This document shows positions 26,401 to 33,399 of a DNA stretch of 64,000 nucleotides, one piece after another (the stretch's first letter is position 1; every line of letters starts with the position of its first letter). The DNA lies in the NCBI RefSeq assembly GCF_024220515.1, contig NZ_JAMXOT010000036.1:33326-97325 (forward strand), written 5' to 3'. The position numbers and the translations under genes were made by a program. The notes under the pieces are model-generated. The model was not told the origin of the DNA. It was given only the letters and a program-made list of their open reading frames with translations, and searched no databases. This DNA comes from Oscillatoria sp. HE19RPO. Its GTDB lineage: Bacteria > Cyanobacteriota > Cyanobacteriia > Cyanobacteriales > Laspinemataceae.

Positions 26401-28132
26401 TCAAATAAAAATTCGCGGGTTCCGCATCGAATTAGAAGAAATTGAAGCGGTACTCAGCCAGCATCCTAACGTGCGGGAAGTGGCAGTCATTGACCGAGAA
26501 GACACACCTGGGAACAAGCGTCTAGTAGCTTATATGGTTTCTAACCTCATACCCGGTCGCATCCCTTATCACACTAAATGCCAACTAGAACTAGACGGGA
26601 ACGCGATCGCAATCGAGACACAGGATATCTCCACTGGCGGTGTCGGTCTGGTGGGAGTACCAGTTCTTGATGAAGGTAACAACGTCCACCTGCACTTGCA
26701 ACTGCCTGGAGAAGATGAACCGCGCTGGCTTTCTGGAACAGTCGTTTGGTCCCATTCGTCACAAGCTGGGATTCAGTTTCATCTGACACCTTCCGAACGC
26801 GCTCTAGTCGATCGAAGCGTAGCCTATCAGTTGGAAACTCAAGAATTGTGGAAAACTTTACAGCGAACTGTGACTCGTAACCTGCGCGACTATCTGAAAC
26901 AAAAGCTGCCTGACTACATGATACCCAGTGTATTTGTCCTTTTGGAAGCAATGCCCCTCACCCCTAACGGCAAAATAGACCGTCGCGCCCTACCCGCACC
27001 AGATAGTTTCAATCCCCAGAATGAAAGCTGTTTTGTTGCTCCTCACGACACTCTAGAATTACAGCTTTCTCAAATTTGGTCAGAGGTTCTCGGTGTACAT
27101 CCCGTAGGAGTTCGAGACAACTTTTTTACTTTGGGAGGTCATTCTCTTTTAGCGGTACGCCTAATGGCACGTCTTGAACAACAGTTGGGAATCAATCTGC
27201 CTTTAGCAACGCTCTTCTCTAGTCCAACTATTGAACAACTCGTAATTCATCTTCGCTCTTCAAGAGATTCTGGGAAGTGGTCCCCACTGATACCGATTCA
27301 ATCGATCGGTCACAAACAACCTTTCTTTTGCGTGCCTGGAATTGGTGGAAATGTTCTTTACTTCTACGAATTAGCGCGTCATCTCGGTGCTGATCAACCG
27401 TTTTACGGCCTTCAAGCACGAGGTCTTAATGGGGAGTTAGAACCTTTCACACGAGTGGAAGATATGGCTGCCTGCTATATTGAAGCCATACAGACTGTTC
27501 AAAGCAAAGGTCCCTACCTGCTAGGAGGACATTCGTTTGGTGGTGTAGTGGCTTTTGAAATGGCCCAGCAGTTGCAGAAACAGGAGCATGAAGTCGCTCT
27601 TGTAGCAATTATTGATACTCTAGCGCCAACTCTTATTAGTGAACAAGTAATTGATGTTAATGAAGATGAGCTAGACTTTAATGAATTTGCTACCTATTTG
27701 GGATATATGTTTTATCCAAAAGCACAATTACTCAGCAATGCTTTAGACCATCTGACTCTGCAAGAAAAATTGAATTTTCTTAACCAAAAATGGAGTAAAA
27801 TTAATTTTATTGACTCAGATAAATACAATCAGCATTTTATGGATTTATGGAAAGTTTATAAAGCTTCTAAAAAGGCACATTGTAATTATTTTCCCGAGCA
27901 AGTTTTTCCCACTCCTATTTCTATTTTTCAGGCCAGAACAACTAATGTTGAAGTATCCATGAATAAAGGGAAATCTTTATTGGAAGATTCAGCATTAGGG
28001 TGGAGAAAATTTTCTGATTGCACGACTACTTACATTATTCCGGGGAACCACATGAACATTTTACAAGAACCTTATGTAAAAATATTAAGCGAAAAATTAA
28101 AAATAAGTCTAAATTCAAGGGAATTTACTTAG
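20438..28132 (+). CDS. NRPS: TubC dock-C-A-PCP-C-A(PilZ-like insert)-PCP-TE
   Basis: 2564 residues; ATG overlaps the previous stop (ATGA). Residues 1-52 are a TubC-type N-terminal docking domain. Condensation domain 1 (about 75-500) has HHIVWDGWS. Adenylation 2 (about 528-1022) gives the code DAWTIAAVCK, the Phe code. PCP 2 carries S1064 in GGHSLL. Condensation 2 (about 1121-1555) has HHIISDGWS. Adenylation 3 (from about 1581) gives DVEAIGNVGK, which I cannot assign. Between its A8 (KIRGFRIELEE) and A9 (LPDYMIP) motifs lies an insert of about 110 residues with PilZ features, listed separately. PCP 3 has S2236 and a type-I thioesterase (about 2290-2560) has GHSFGG with nucleophile S2366. No epimerase domain. 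It would add Phe and one more residue to the amidino-Leu starter and release the peptide by hydrolysis or cyclisation. Confidence 0.93.
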   Translation: MNLNQFLAELAQRGIKLWLEGDTLRFRAPKGVMTPEERDLLVLHKAKIISLLSQSNTSANDTEKTIVTTSEQREIPLSFPQEQLWFLSELDPNNVSYNELFALRFLGVLNIVALEQSLNKIVARHAALRTNFATVNGQPVQVIAERLTLTVPVIDLSNLPACDRENEVQRLATEQAQKPFNLVSDPLIQGTVFKLTDTEHIFLLRTHHIVWDGWSLGVMWRELAAFYNDLSQELPPLPAQYPEFAVWQRQYLTGEVLDSLQTYWKKQLLDAPPLLELPTDRARGTTQTFRGKHYKFVISKPLSEAIIDLSRRQKVTIFMTLLSAFQTLLYRYTGQNDVVVGLPIANRDRPEFEGLIGFFVNTLVLRTCFSGNPSFEDLLSKVRKVTLGAYAHRDLPFEKLVEILQPERSVIYTPLVQVMLVILDELPEIQIEGLRVSPLAVETGIARTDLALCVEKTACGLIGEWEYNTDLFDESTIARMSRHFQTLLEGIVVNSKQKISELPLLTETERQQIHVEWNNTWAEYPQDKCIHQLFEAQVEQSPDAVALVFEGEQLTYRELNAKANQLAHYLQNLGVGPEVLVGICVERSFDMVVGILGVLKAGGVYVPLDPTYPQERLGFMLEDSSVSVLLTQTQLVELLPPSSARVVCVDGDIEKIAFHSSENASSTVTPDNLAYVIYTSGSTGKPKGVLLAHQGLCNLVTAQIQLFDVHSDSRILQFASLSFDASIWEVVMALISGATLVLALRESLMPGPALIELLRDYAITTATLPPSVLAVLPPEEFPALQTIIVAGEACSADLVARWALGRQFFNAYGPTEATVCATVALCSDGSRKPPIGRPIANTQIYILDPHNQPVPIGVPGELHIAGVGLAKGYLNRPELTDEKFIPNPFSNEPDSRLYKTGDLARYLSDGNIEYLGRIDDQVKVRGFRIELGEIEAALSQHPSLLSAAVVLREDIPGQKSLVAYIVPVQDSAPTVGELRGFLKPQLPDYMMPSAFVVLESLPLTPNGKVDRRALPAPEKRNELEESFVAPSTPIEEMLASIWSNILSIDSVGIHDNFFELGGHSLLATQVISRVRDTLTVELPLRTLFEAPTLAGLAERVENSLKNGQSVEPLPLVPISRSESIPLSFAQARLWFLDQLQPNSSFYNIPLALHLSGQLNIAALESSINEIIQRHEALRTNFVAVEGQPVQVITSTFNFQVQSVNLLHLPENERKIEAQQLATVEANRPFNLEREPLFRVTLLQLDQTEYVLLFTMHHIISDGWSLGILLKELRELYKGFCTGKPVNLPSLPVQYADFAVWQRQWLSGEILETQLGYWKEKLSDAPTLLELPTDRPRPAVQTFRGGYYHTVLPQELSAELTALTKRVGVTLFMTLLAAFQTLLYRLSGQDDIVVGTPVGGRNRQEIEGLIGFFVNSLVLRTDLSGNPSFEQLLGKVREVALQAYTHQDLPFEQLVEALHPTRDLSYTPLFQAMFSLDDDLMPVMELPELSISSYPVEMGTAKFDLGLSMENTASGLVAEWEYSTDLFDESTIARIARNFQTLLESIVVNSKQKISELSLLTETERHQLHVQWNNTRAEYPQDKCIHQLFEAQVELMPDAVAVVFEGERLTYQELNAKANQLAYYLQSLGVKPEVLVGICVERSVEMVIGLWGVLKAGGAYVPLDPNYPSERLAFMLQDSSVPVLLTQQKLVDKLPPNSTRVVCLDSGWEKIAAYSENNPNSAVRPQNLAYVIYTSGSTGKPKGVLIEHRSLVNYTIVASAEYGIQERDRILQFSSISFDVSAEEIYTSLTSGATLVLGTDSMLDSLKGFLQKCNDWEITVLALPTAYWHELTTFLSQEKVALPPSLRLIIIGGEKALAERLKTWFECVGQRVRLVNNYGPTETTVGATICELSAADATLRELPIGRPIGNVQTYILDENRQPLPIGVPGELYIGGAGLARGYLNRPELTDERFIPNPFSDSPSDRLYKTGDLVRYLADSNIEYVGRIDNQIKIRGFRIELEEIEAVLSQHPNVREVAVIDREDTPGNKRLVAYMVSNLIPGRIPYHTKCQLELDGNAIAIETQDISTGGVGLVGVPVLDEGNNVHLHLQLPGEDEPRWLSGTVVWSHSSQAGIQFHLTPSERALVDRSVAYQLETQELWKTLQRTVTRNLRDYLKQKLPDYMIPSVFVLLEAMPLTPNGKIDRRALPAPDSFNPQNESCFVAPHDTLELQLSQIWSEVLGVHPVGVRDNFFTLGGHSLLAVRLMARLEQQLGINLPLATLFSSPTIEQLVIHLRSSRDSGKWSPLIPIQSIGHKQPFFCVPGIGGNVLYFYELARHLGADQPFYGLQARGLNGELEPFTRVEDMAACYIEAIQTVQSKGPYLLGGHSFGGVVAFEMAQQLQKQEHEVALVAIIDTLAPTLISEQVIDVNEDELDFNEFATYLGYMFYPKAQLLSNALDHLTLQEKLNFLNQKWSKINFIDSDKYNQHFMDLWKVYKASKKAHCNYFPEQVFPTPISIFQARTTNVEVSMNKGKSLLEDSALGWRKFSDCTTTYIIPGNHMNILQEPYVKILSEKLKISLNSREFT
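26552..26834 (+). other. PilZ-like domain inserted in adenylation domain 3
   Basis: Encodes residues about 2039-2133 of the NRPS. It starts PGRIPYHTKCQLELDG, where R2041-x-x-x-H2045 takes the place of the PilZ RxxxR. The second PilZ motif DxSxxG follows intact as DISTGGVGL (D2063, S2065, G2068). The remainder has the PilZ barrel pattern: a VHLHLQLPGEDEP strand, LSGTVVWSHSSQAGIQF matching the consensus G-x-V-V-W...GIxF ending, then a helix beginning LTPSERALVDR. PilZ domains bind cyclic di-GMP. The second Arg is replaced here, so binding is uncertain. Its position between A8 and A9 is the same site used by methyltransferase inserts in interrupted adenylation domains. Confidence 0.75.
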
Positions 28133-28239
28133 GGATATTCATAATTTATAATTTGCAAAGAAGAAGATGAAAATCTTCTCTTGTCAGAAAAAATAAGGCC
28201 CACACACAGTTAATTATTTGAATCAAGGAAGTGAATGTC

Positions 28240-29103
28240 ATGACTTACTCAATGTTCGACAAAAACAATATGCATTTAGTAGACAATTATGTGCGAGAAA
28301 TTCAAGACTCGATTACAAGTAATGACCAGCTTATACCAACCATCTCATACTGGTCACTTCAAAAATCTATTTCCAACCTGCAAGCTCTTCCTCTATTTTA
28401 TTTTCCACTACATGGGCTTTCTGAAGTAGATTTTACTAAGTTTATGCCTCTGTTTATATTCATTGAGGCTACAATCTATCAGATTGATGAGGAGTATGAA
28501 AACAATATTGACAATCCACAATTCATATCTCAGCATATATCGGTCTTGCAAAATGTATTAACTCAGTTAAATTTATTTGATGAAAAAATAGATAATGAAC
28601 TCAAAGAAGGACTAATTTATTATAGCTTAGAACAAAAATTCTGTTCTGGATTAATTCCTACAGAAGAAAGCATTTATAACGCCAGCCTATATAAATGTTT
28701 TGATTTTGGTATATTACAGAGAATTTTGTTAAAGTTAATCCGGGAACCGTATAATGAAGAATTCTTGTCAATCTGCCAAACATCAGTACAAATCAGTAAA
28801 ATCTGTACCGATATAGAAGATTACCATCGAGATATCAATCGTAATGTAATTAATACATATCGGATGTTTGTCAGGCTATATGGGACAGCAGCACCTCACC
28901 AATTGCTCCGTTTTATTAACGAATTAAACACTAATTTACAACAAAAAATAGGAGCTTTTCAAAAAAACAATCCCAACTTAGCCCAACACTTTGTTGAATT
29001 ACGCAAGAAAATCTTGGAAGATTTCAGGCCAATCTCATCGAATACCGATCCAATTGACGGGTTAATCTTACCTGAAATTCCTGAACCCATTTTAGAATCA
29101 TAG
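28240..29103 (+). CDS. All-helical protein of unknown function, possible class I isoprenoid-synthase fold
   Basis: 287 residues from ATG 28240, which has AAGGAAG 8 bases upstream (a GTG at 28231 would overlap that site). It is strongly helical and AT-rich. Two acidic motifs stand out: DEEYEN (near residue 88, in an otherwise hydrophobic helix) and DIEDYHRDINRNVINTY (near 195). Their order and spacing recall the metal-binding DDxxD and (N/D)Dxx(S/T)xxxE motifs of terpene synthases and related prenyl-transferring enzymes, but the first is degenerate. If the resemblance is real, it could act on a diphosphate or prenylate the peptide; it may equally be an inactive or unrelated helical protein. 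It lies 107 bases after the NRPS and 19 bases before the exporter gene, so it is almost certainly part of the cluster. Confidence 0.55.
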   Translation: MTYSMFDKNNMHLVDNYVREIQDSITSNDQLIPTISYWSLQKSISNLQALPLFYFPLHGLSEVDFTKFMPLFIFIEATIYQIDEEYENNIDNPQFISQHISVLQNVLTQLNLFDEKIDNELKEGLIYYSLEQKFCSGLIPTEESIYNASLYKCFDFGILQRILLKLIREPYNEEFLSICQTSVQISKICTDIEDYHRDINRNVINTYRMFVRLYGTAAPHQLLRFINELNTNLQQKIGAFQKNNPNLAQHFVELRKKILEDFRPISSNTDPIDGLILPEIPEPILES

Positions 29104-29122
29104 ACTATAGTCCTTCCATAAA

Positions 29123-30403
29123 ATGCGCGTTTTCCTTCTGGTCTGGTTCGGACAACTAATATCCCTAATTGGGTCGGGTCTGACTAACTTCGCATTGGGA
29201 GTCTGGGTGTACCAGCGCACGGGGTCAGTCACCCAGTTTTCGTTAATTTTGCTATTTGCTCTGCTGCCGAGTATTGTAGCTTCTCCGATCGCTGGGGCAA
29301 TGGTTGACCGCTGGAACCGGCGATGGTGCATGATTCTATCGGACTCGGGCGCTGGTATAACTACAGTGGCAGTAGCTTTATTACTCGCCACTGGCAACCT
29401 TCAGCTTTGGCACATCTACCTTGCTGTTAGCCTGGATTCCATTTTCAAAGCCTTTCAGTTACCCGCCTACACTGCTTCGACCTCTTTATTAGTACCGAAA
29501 GAACAGTTACCTCGCGCCAGCGGCATGGTTCAGTCAGGACAAGCCTGCGCCCGACTCGTTTCGCCACTACTGGCAGGAGTTTTGCTAGGAACCATCCAAC
29601 TTCAAGGGATTATTGTCATTGACTTTGCCACCTTCCTGTTTGCCCTAATCACTCTATTGTTCGTTCGTTTTCCTGATGCTAAAACTGAGGCTTTTCTTGT
29701 TGAGGGAAAAACATCTCTCTGGCGCGAGGCCCTGGAAGGCTCAACTTATATTTTTGGTCGTCCAGGACTCTTAGCCCTGCTCATTGTATGCGCCATCAAT
29801 AATTTTGTGTTTGGACTGATTGAAGTATTATTCCCTCCGCTGGTACTGTCATTCACTTCGGTCACGGTTCTCGGCACCATTCAGTCACTCGGAGGTGTGG
29901 GTATGATGATAGGTAGCGTAGTGATGAGCATTTGGGGAGGCCCCCGAACTTTAATCCGAGGCGTATTTGGTTTTATTTTTCTCTATCAACTGTGCATTTT
30001 AGCATTTGGATTCCGCGCTTCTTTTGCACTATTCGCTGTTGCCAATTTTTTATTATTCTTCAGCTTGCCTTTCATCAATGGCTATAGCGATGCAATCTTA
30101 CTCCGAAAAGTCCCTCCGGCTATTCAAGGCCGGGTCTTCGCCACGCTCCAGATGATCGCTTTCTCCTGTATCCCTCTCGCTTATGTGGTGGCCGGTCCCC
30201 TAGCCGATCGCATCTTTGAACCTCTCATGGCGGCAGATGGGTTACTAGCTGGAAGCGTGGGAAAAATTATTGGTGTGGGGCCGGGTCGCGGCATTGGCCT
30301 GCTGTTTATTACGATGGAAATTATCGCCATCATCGTAACTGTTGCCGTTTACCGCTATCCTCGCTTGCGTTTTGTGGAACGCGAATTGCCTGATGTGATT
30401 TAG
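29123..30403 (+). CDS. MFS exporter of the NRPS cluster
   Basis: 426 residues with about 12 hydrophobic helices, a major facilitator superfamily drug/siderophore exporter of the EntS-like (MFS_3) type. The N-terminal half has FALGVWVYQRTGSVTQFSL, and the loop 2-3 motif is present in modified form as GAMVDRWNRR. It follows the helical protein by 19 bases and presumably pumps the finished peptide out through the inner membrane. Its last 209-242 bases recur twice downstream (33874-34082 and 36316-36557), which shows that this gene end has been the target of local duplication. Confidence 0.88.
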   Translation: MRVFLLVWFGQLISLIGSGLTNFALGVWVYQRTGSVTQFSLILLFALLPSIVASPIAGAMVDRWNRRWCMILSDSGAGITTVAVALLLATGNLQLWHIYLAVSLDSIFKAFQLPAYTASTSLLVPKEQLPRASGMVQSGQACARLVSPLLAGVLLGTIQLQGIIVIDFATFLFALITLLFVRFPDAKTEAFLVEGKTSLWREALEGSTYIFGRPGLLALLIVCAINNFVFGLIEVLFPPLVLSFTSVTVLGTIQSLGGVGMMIGSVVMSIWGGPRTLIRGVFGFIFLYQLCILAFGFRASFALFAVANFLLFFSLPFINGYSDAILLRKVPPAIQGRVFATLQMIAFSCIPLAYVVAGPLADRIFEPLMAADGLLAGSVGKIIGVGPGRGIGLLFITMEIIAIIVTVAVYRYPRLRFVERELPDVI

Positions 30404-30418
30404 TTTTTGGGGAAAGGC

Positions 30419-31237
30419 GTGAAGCGTCGGTTGTGCGTTCCCTTAGTAGAGCAACTTCGGGAGGGAAGGTATCAGTTTCGGGAACAGCGGCGGATAACGG
30501 CTCTGGGCGAGGTGAAAGAAATTTAGGCGGCGCAAGATGCTTTGGTGTTGAAGGCGCTGTCAATCGCTCTGGGTGAGGAATTGCAACCCCACCTCTCACC
30601 ACGATGCTTTCATCTAGCGGGTACGGGCGGACTGAAAGGGGCCGTGCGAGAAGTGGCATCCCATCTGCAATCGAATGAATTTGTGTTTTGCACCGATGTC
30701 AAGGGCTACTACGCCAGCATTAACCACGAAATTTTCTTGAATTTGGTGAGGCAGTATGTATGAGACTTGGTTGTGTTCGATTTGGTGGGGCAGTACCTCC
30801 AACGGTTTGTCTCCGATGGCGGGGAATATACCGATATCGAACAGGGAATCTCCTTGGGGTGTCCGCTTTCCCCGCTGATGGGGGCGCTGTACCTGAAGCC
30901 GCTGGATGACCGGATGGCTGAGTTGGGCTGTTTTTATGTCCGCTATATGGACGATTGGGTCATCTTAGCACCGACGTGCTGGAAGTTGCGGCAGGCTATT
31001 AAGGCGGTGAATCAGGTGATGGCGGATTTGCGCGTAGAAAAGCCCCCGGATAAGACGTTTATCGGGCGGATATGGCGGGGATTTGATTTTTTGGGCGATT
31101 GGTTTTCACCGTCGGGTTTGGGGGTTGCCCAGAAGATCAGGGGAGTGGTGTGCAGGAGTTGGTTTCCCGGCTTTACGAGCAAGGTGCGTCGGTTGGGTGC
31201 ATTGGGGAATATTTGGGGCGGTAGTGGCAGTGGGTGA
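30419..31237 (+). pseudogene. Broken reverse transcriptase (group II-like)
   Basis: One frame reads through RT motifs but is interrupted by TAG at 30524-30526 and TGA at 30761-30763. Before the first stop: REGRYQFREQRRITALGEVKEI. After it: LKALSIALGE, HLAGTGGLKGAVR and the DVKGYYASI motif with the first catalytic Asp. After the second stop: QGISLGCPLSPLMGALYLKP and VRYMDDWVIL with the YMDD catalytic pair, then KTFIGRIWRGFDFLG. The pattern fits a group II-intron-like stand-alone RT rather than a retroviral or retron enzyme. No maturase X domain, HNH domain or intron RNA ends are visible. It begins 15 bases after the MFS stop. Confidence 0.75.
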
Positions 31238-31440
31238 GACGTGGGGTGAATGGTGTTTTGAGAGCGGGTAATCGGGGCATTGCTGTACAACTAGTGACCG
31301 GGGAAAAAAATTGCCTAACACCCTCCAGTCTCACGTTTCAGATTGCTGATATTGAGCTAGGGGGGTATGTGTTGCGCTTGCGGGTTGATGGCGTGGATAG
31401 TATTCCAGTAGACTTCACGAGTCAGCCCCCCAATTTGCCG
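31234..31440 (+). pseudogene. Remnant of a Pvc16/DUF4255-like contractile injection protein
   Basis: About 65 codons resembling the C-terminal TIG-like end of cyanobacterial DUF4255 (Pvc16) proteins: VNGVLRAGNRGIAVQ, then LTFQIADIELGGYVLRLRVD and GVDSIPVD. Pvc16 is a structural part of extracellular contractile injection systems. The rest of the gene is gone. It lies directly beside a DUF4157 protein gene on the opposite strand, which fits a lost eCIS locus. The assignment rests on my memory of the family's C-terminal motif. Confidence 0.4.
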
Positions 31441-31559
31441 CGAATCAAAAAATTCGCTTCTAGTCTAGGGGCTAAGGGTCTGCCAACATTCCAATATAGT
31501 CTAGAACACAACAGGGCGTTTTTTTGTAACCTTGCCTTCTGTTTTTTTGTTTCTACTCG

Positions 31560-33131
31560 TTACTCTGTTTCCATTTCTGTGCTTGATTTTGAAAATTTGG
31601 CTATTGCATATTGTTCCCCGTTATGCTCTAATCTGATTTCTGTTCTCGTTCCGGTTTTTATGTGTTCTTTTACTTTTTCTCCCATTCTATCATGTAATCT
31701 CTTGTTGATTGCTTCTTTTGAAAGGGCGCTCCCATCGATATTTGAACCTTCGGCTGTGGTATATGGGAAGACATTCTGGTTGTGGTCGTTATGTATGGTA
31801 AGAACTAATAGGGTGAATGGTTCTCCATTCATATTCTTTTGTTCCTCTCTCTTCCCTAATTGCTTAATTCCTTCCACACATAAGTCATAAACCGCTTTTT
31901 GTTCTGGTGATGTACTTGCTTTATACTCTACTGCTCTACTTGTCCACATTGTGTCGTTAGTTTTGTTGTTCAACACTCCTAGGTGTACTTCCAAGTCTGC
32001 TTCTTTATCTGTATCTACTCCTAGGATGCCTGCTGATATCTGAGCGTTCTTGCACCAGGTATTGTCCTTTGCTTTTTTTCCCTCGTATAGATAGGCTTGC
32101 GTTTTGTTATACCAATTAGTGGCCCATGCTTTATATCCTTGTGACATTTTTTCTGCAAGAAAGGCTCCTTGCTTATCGTTCTGCTCTAGATCATCTAGGA
32201 TAAATTTCCGATATTCGATAAGCTGGGGTTCCACCCAGGAGTAGTAGTTGCTAGCTGTATTAAGTGCTATGTCACCCAAGTTCATGTCTTCTTCCGGAGT
32301 GCGCTGAATATTCTCTTCTTTTGTTTGCTGCACCACATGGGTCAACTCATGGGCAATCAACTCCTGCCCCCCGCGACTCCCCGGCTCATACGCCCCTTGC
32401 CCAAAAAACACATCCTGCCCGGTGGTAAACGCTTTCACCTGAATTGACCTTGCCAACCCATCCGCCTGCGCCCCCGTATGCACACGCACGCCGCTAAAAT
32501 CTGCACCAAACTCCCGTTCCATTGGCTCTCTTAGAGATGGCGACAATGGCTGACCCCCACCTCGGGCTCGGTTTAATTCGCTTTCCCATTCGCTAGAAAC
32601 GTCTCCACCTTCGCCGCCTAAAGCCTGAATCGAGATTTTCCGCTGTACCGGATTGGATTCACTGCTCTGGAAATTGACCTGTGGTGCCTGGATTCGATTC
32701 ACCACTTGACGCGCCACCTGGTCAGCCTCTTGCTCGTACTTATCCCCGGCAGCCCCTATTGTCAGTTTTGCTTGGATAGGAAACCTTGGTGTAGAAGGTG
32801 GTTCGGGTGGTTGAATAGAGATTTTTCCCAGCCGATTGTTGCCGGTGCTTGACCGTTGGATTTTCTCAGCTTCTTCCCCAGGATTGTCTTTTGCCACCTG
32901 TGTTTGCTCTGCACGTTGCACCGTTAACTGTGGTGTAAAGGGTTCGGGTTGCGCGATCGCAATCCGTGATAGACGATCGCTGCTTTCAGGCGAGCATTGA
33001 ACATTCTGTAGAGTTGAATTTTCGCCCAACGCTGACTTTTGTTGAGGTGTGGCAAACGGACGTGGGGCAAATTGGCTGTTGGGTTTCTGGAAACTTCCTG
33101 CTGTCTTCCTTGAGATAAACTCTTTGGTCAT
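31560..33131 (-). CDS. eCIS-associated DUF4157 protein with possible nuclease C-terminus
   Basis: 523 residues. The N-terminal 200 residues are disordered and Gln/Ser/Pro-rich with IQ...KISIQ repeats. The eCIS core DUF4157 domain (about 198-270) contains REPMEREFGADFSGVRVHTG and the metallopeptidase-like HELTH (261-265), as in proteins loaded into or associated with extracellular contractile injection systems. The C-terminal 250 residues are unlike known domains to me. They include D379 (EADLEVHLG) and E402-Y-K404 (AVEYKAS), which could be the D...ExK core of a PD-(D/E)xK nuclease; this is a guess by motif. The only other injection-system gene seen here is a short remnant, so the protein may be orphaned or serve a system encoded elsewhere. 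Confidence 0.8.
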   Translation of the reverse strand: MTKEFISRKTAGSFQKPNSQFAPRPFATPQQKSALGENSTLQNVQCSPESSDRLSRIAIAQPEPFTPQLTVQRAEQTQVAKDNPGEEAEKIQRSSTGNNRLGKISIQPPEPPSTPRFPIQAKLTIGAAGDKYEQEADQVARQVVNRIQAPQVNFQSSESNPVQRKISIQALGGEGGDVSSEWESELNRARGGGQPLSPSLREPMEREFGADFSGVRVHTGAQADGLARSIQVKAFTTGQDVFFGQGAYEPGSRGGQELIAHELTHVVQQTKEENIQRTPEEDMNLGDIALNTASNYYSWVEPQLIEYRKFILDDLEQNDKQGAFLAEKMSQGYKAWATNWYNKTQAYLYEGKKAKDNTWCKNAQISAGILGVDTDKEADLEVHLGVLNNKTNDTMWTSRAVEYKASTSPEQKAVYDLCVEGIKQLGKREEQKNMNGEPFTLLVLTIHNDHNQNVFPYTTAEGSNIDGSALSKEAINKRLHDRMGEKVKEHIKTGTRTEIRLEHNGEQYAIAKFSKSSTEMETE

Positions 33132-33399
33132 GATTCTATTCCAGGGATTAGTAGTGGTTGGGTCTCAGGGTTGACTCAATATCTAAATATTTTGCCACCC
33201 AGAAATATTTGAGATATTCCACTTTTACCTCTTCTTTCTTCGTTTGTCTATTCTTTTTGCTCAAAACTTTCATTAATTATTATTTCGGTTTGTAACAGAA
33301 TATTGAATATTGTTACGATTTTGTAAAAGTTTCTCTGCAACCGTCGTTTTTTATCTCAGAACTGCCTCTTGTCTTCCTGTTCTCTTCGGGTGCATCGGT

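Noticed and set aside
30419..31237. Intact group II intron or diversity-generating retroelement
   Set aside because: Two stop codons break the RT, no domain V/VI-like intron RNA was seen, and no template/variable repeat pair was noticed near it.
31012..31321. Minus-strand frames opposite the reverse transcriptase
   Set aside because: The plus frame carries the YMDD and other RT motifs; these are mirror frames of low-information sequence.
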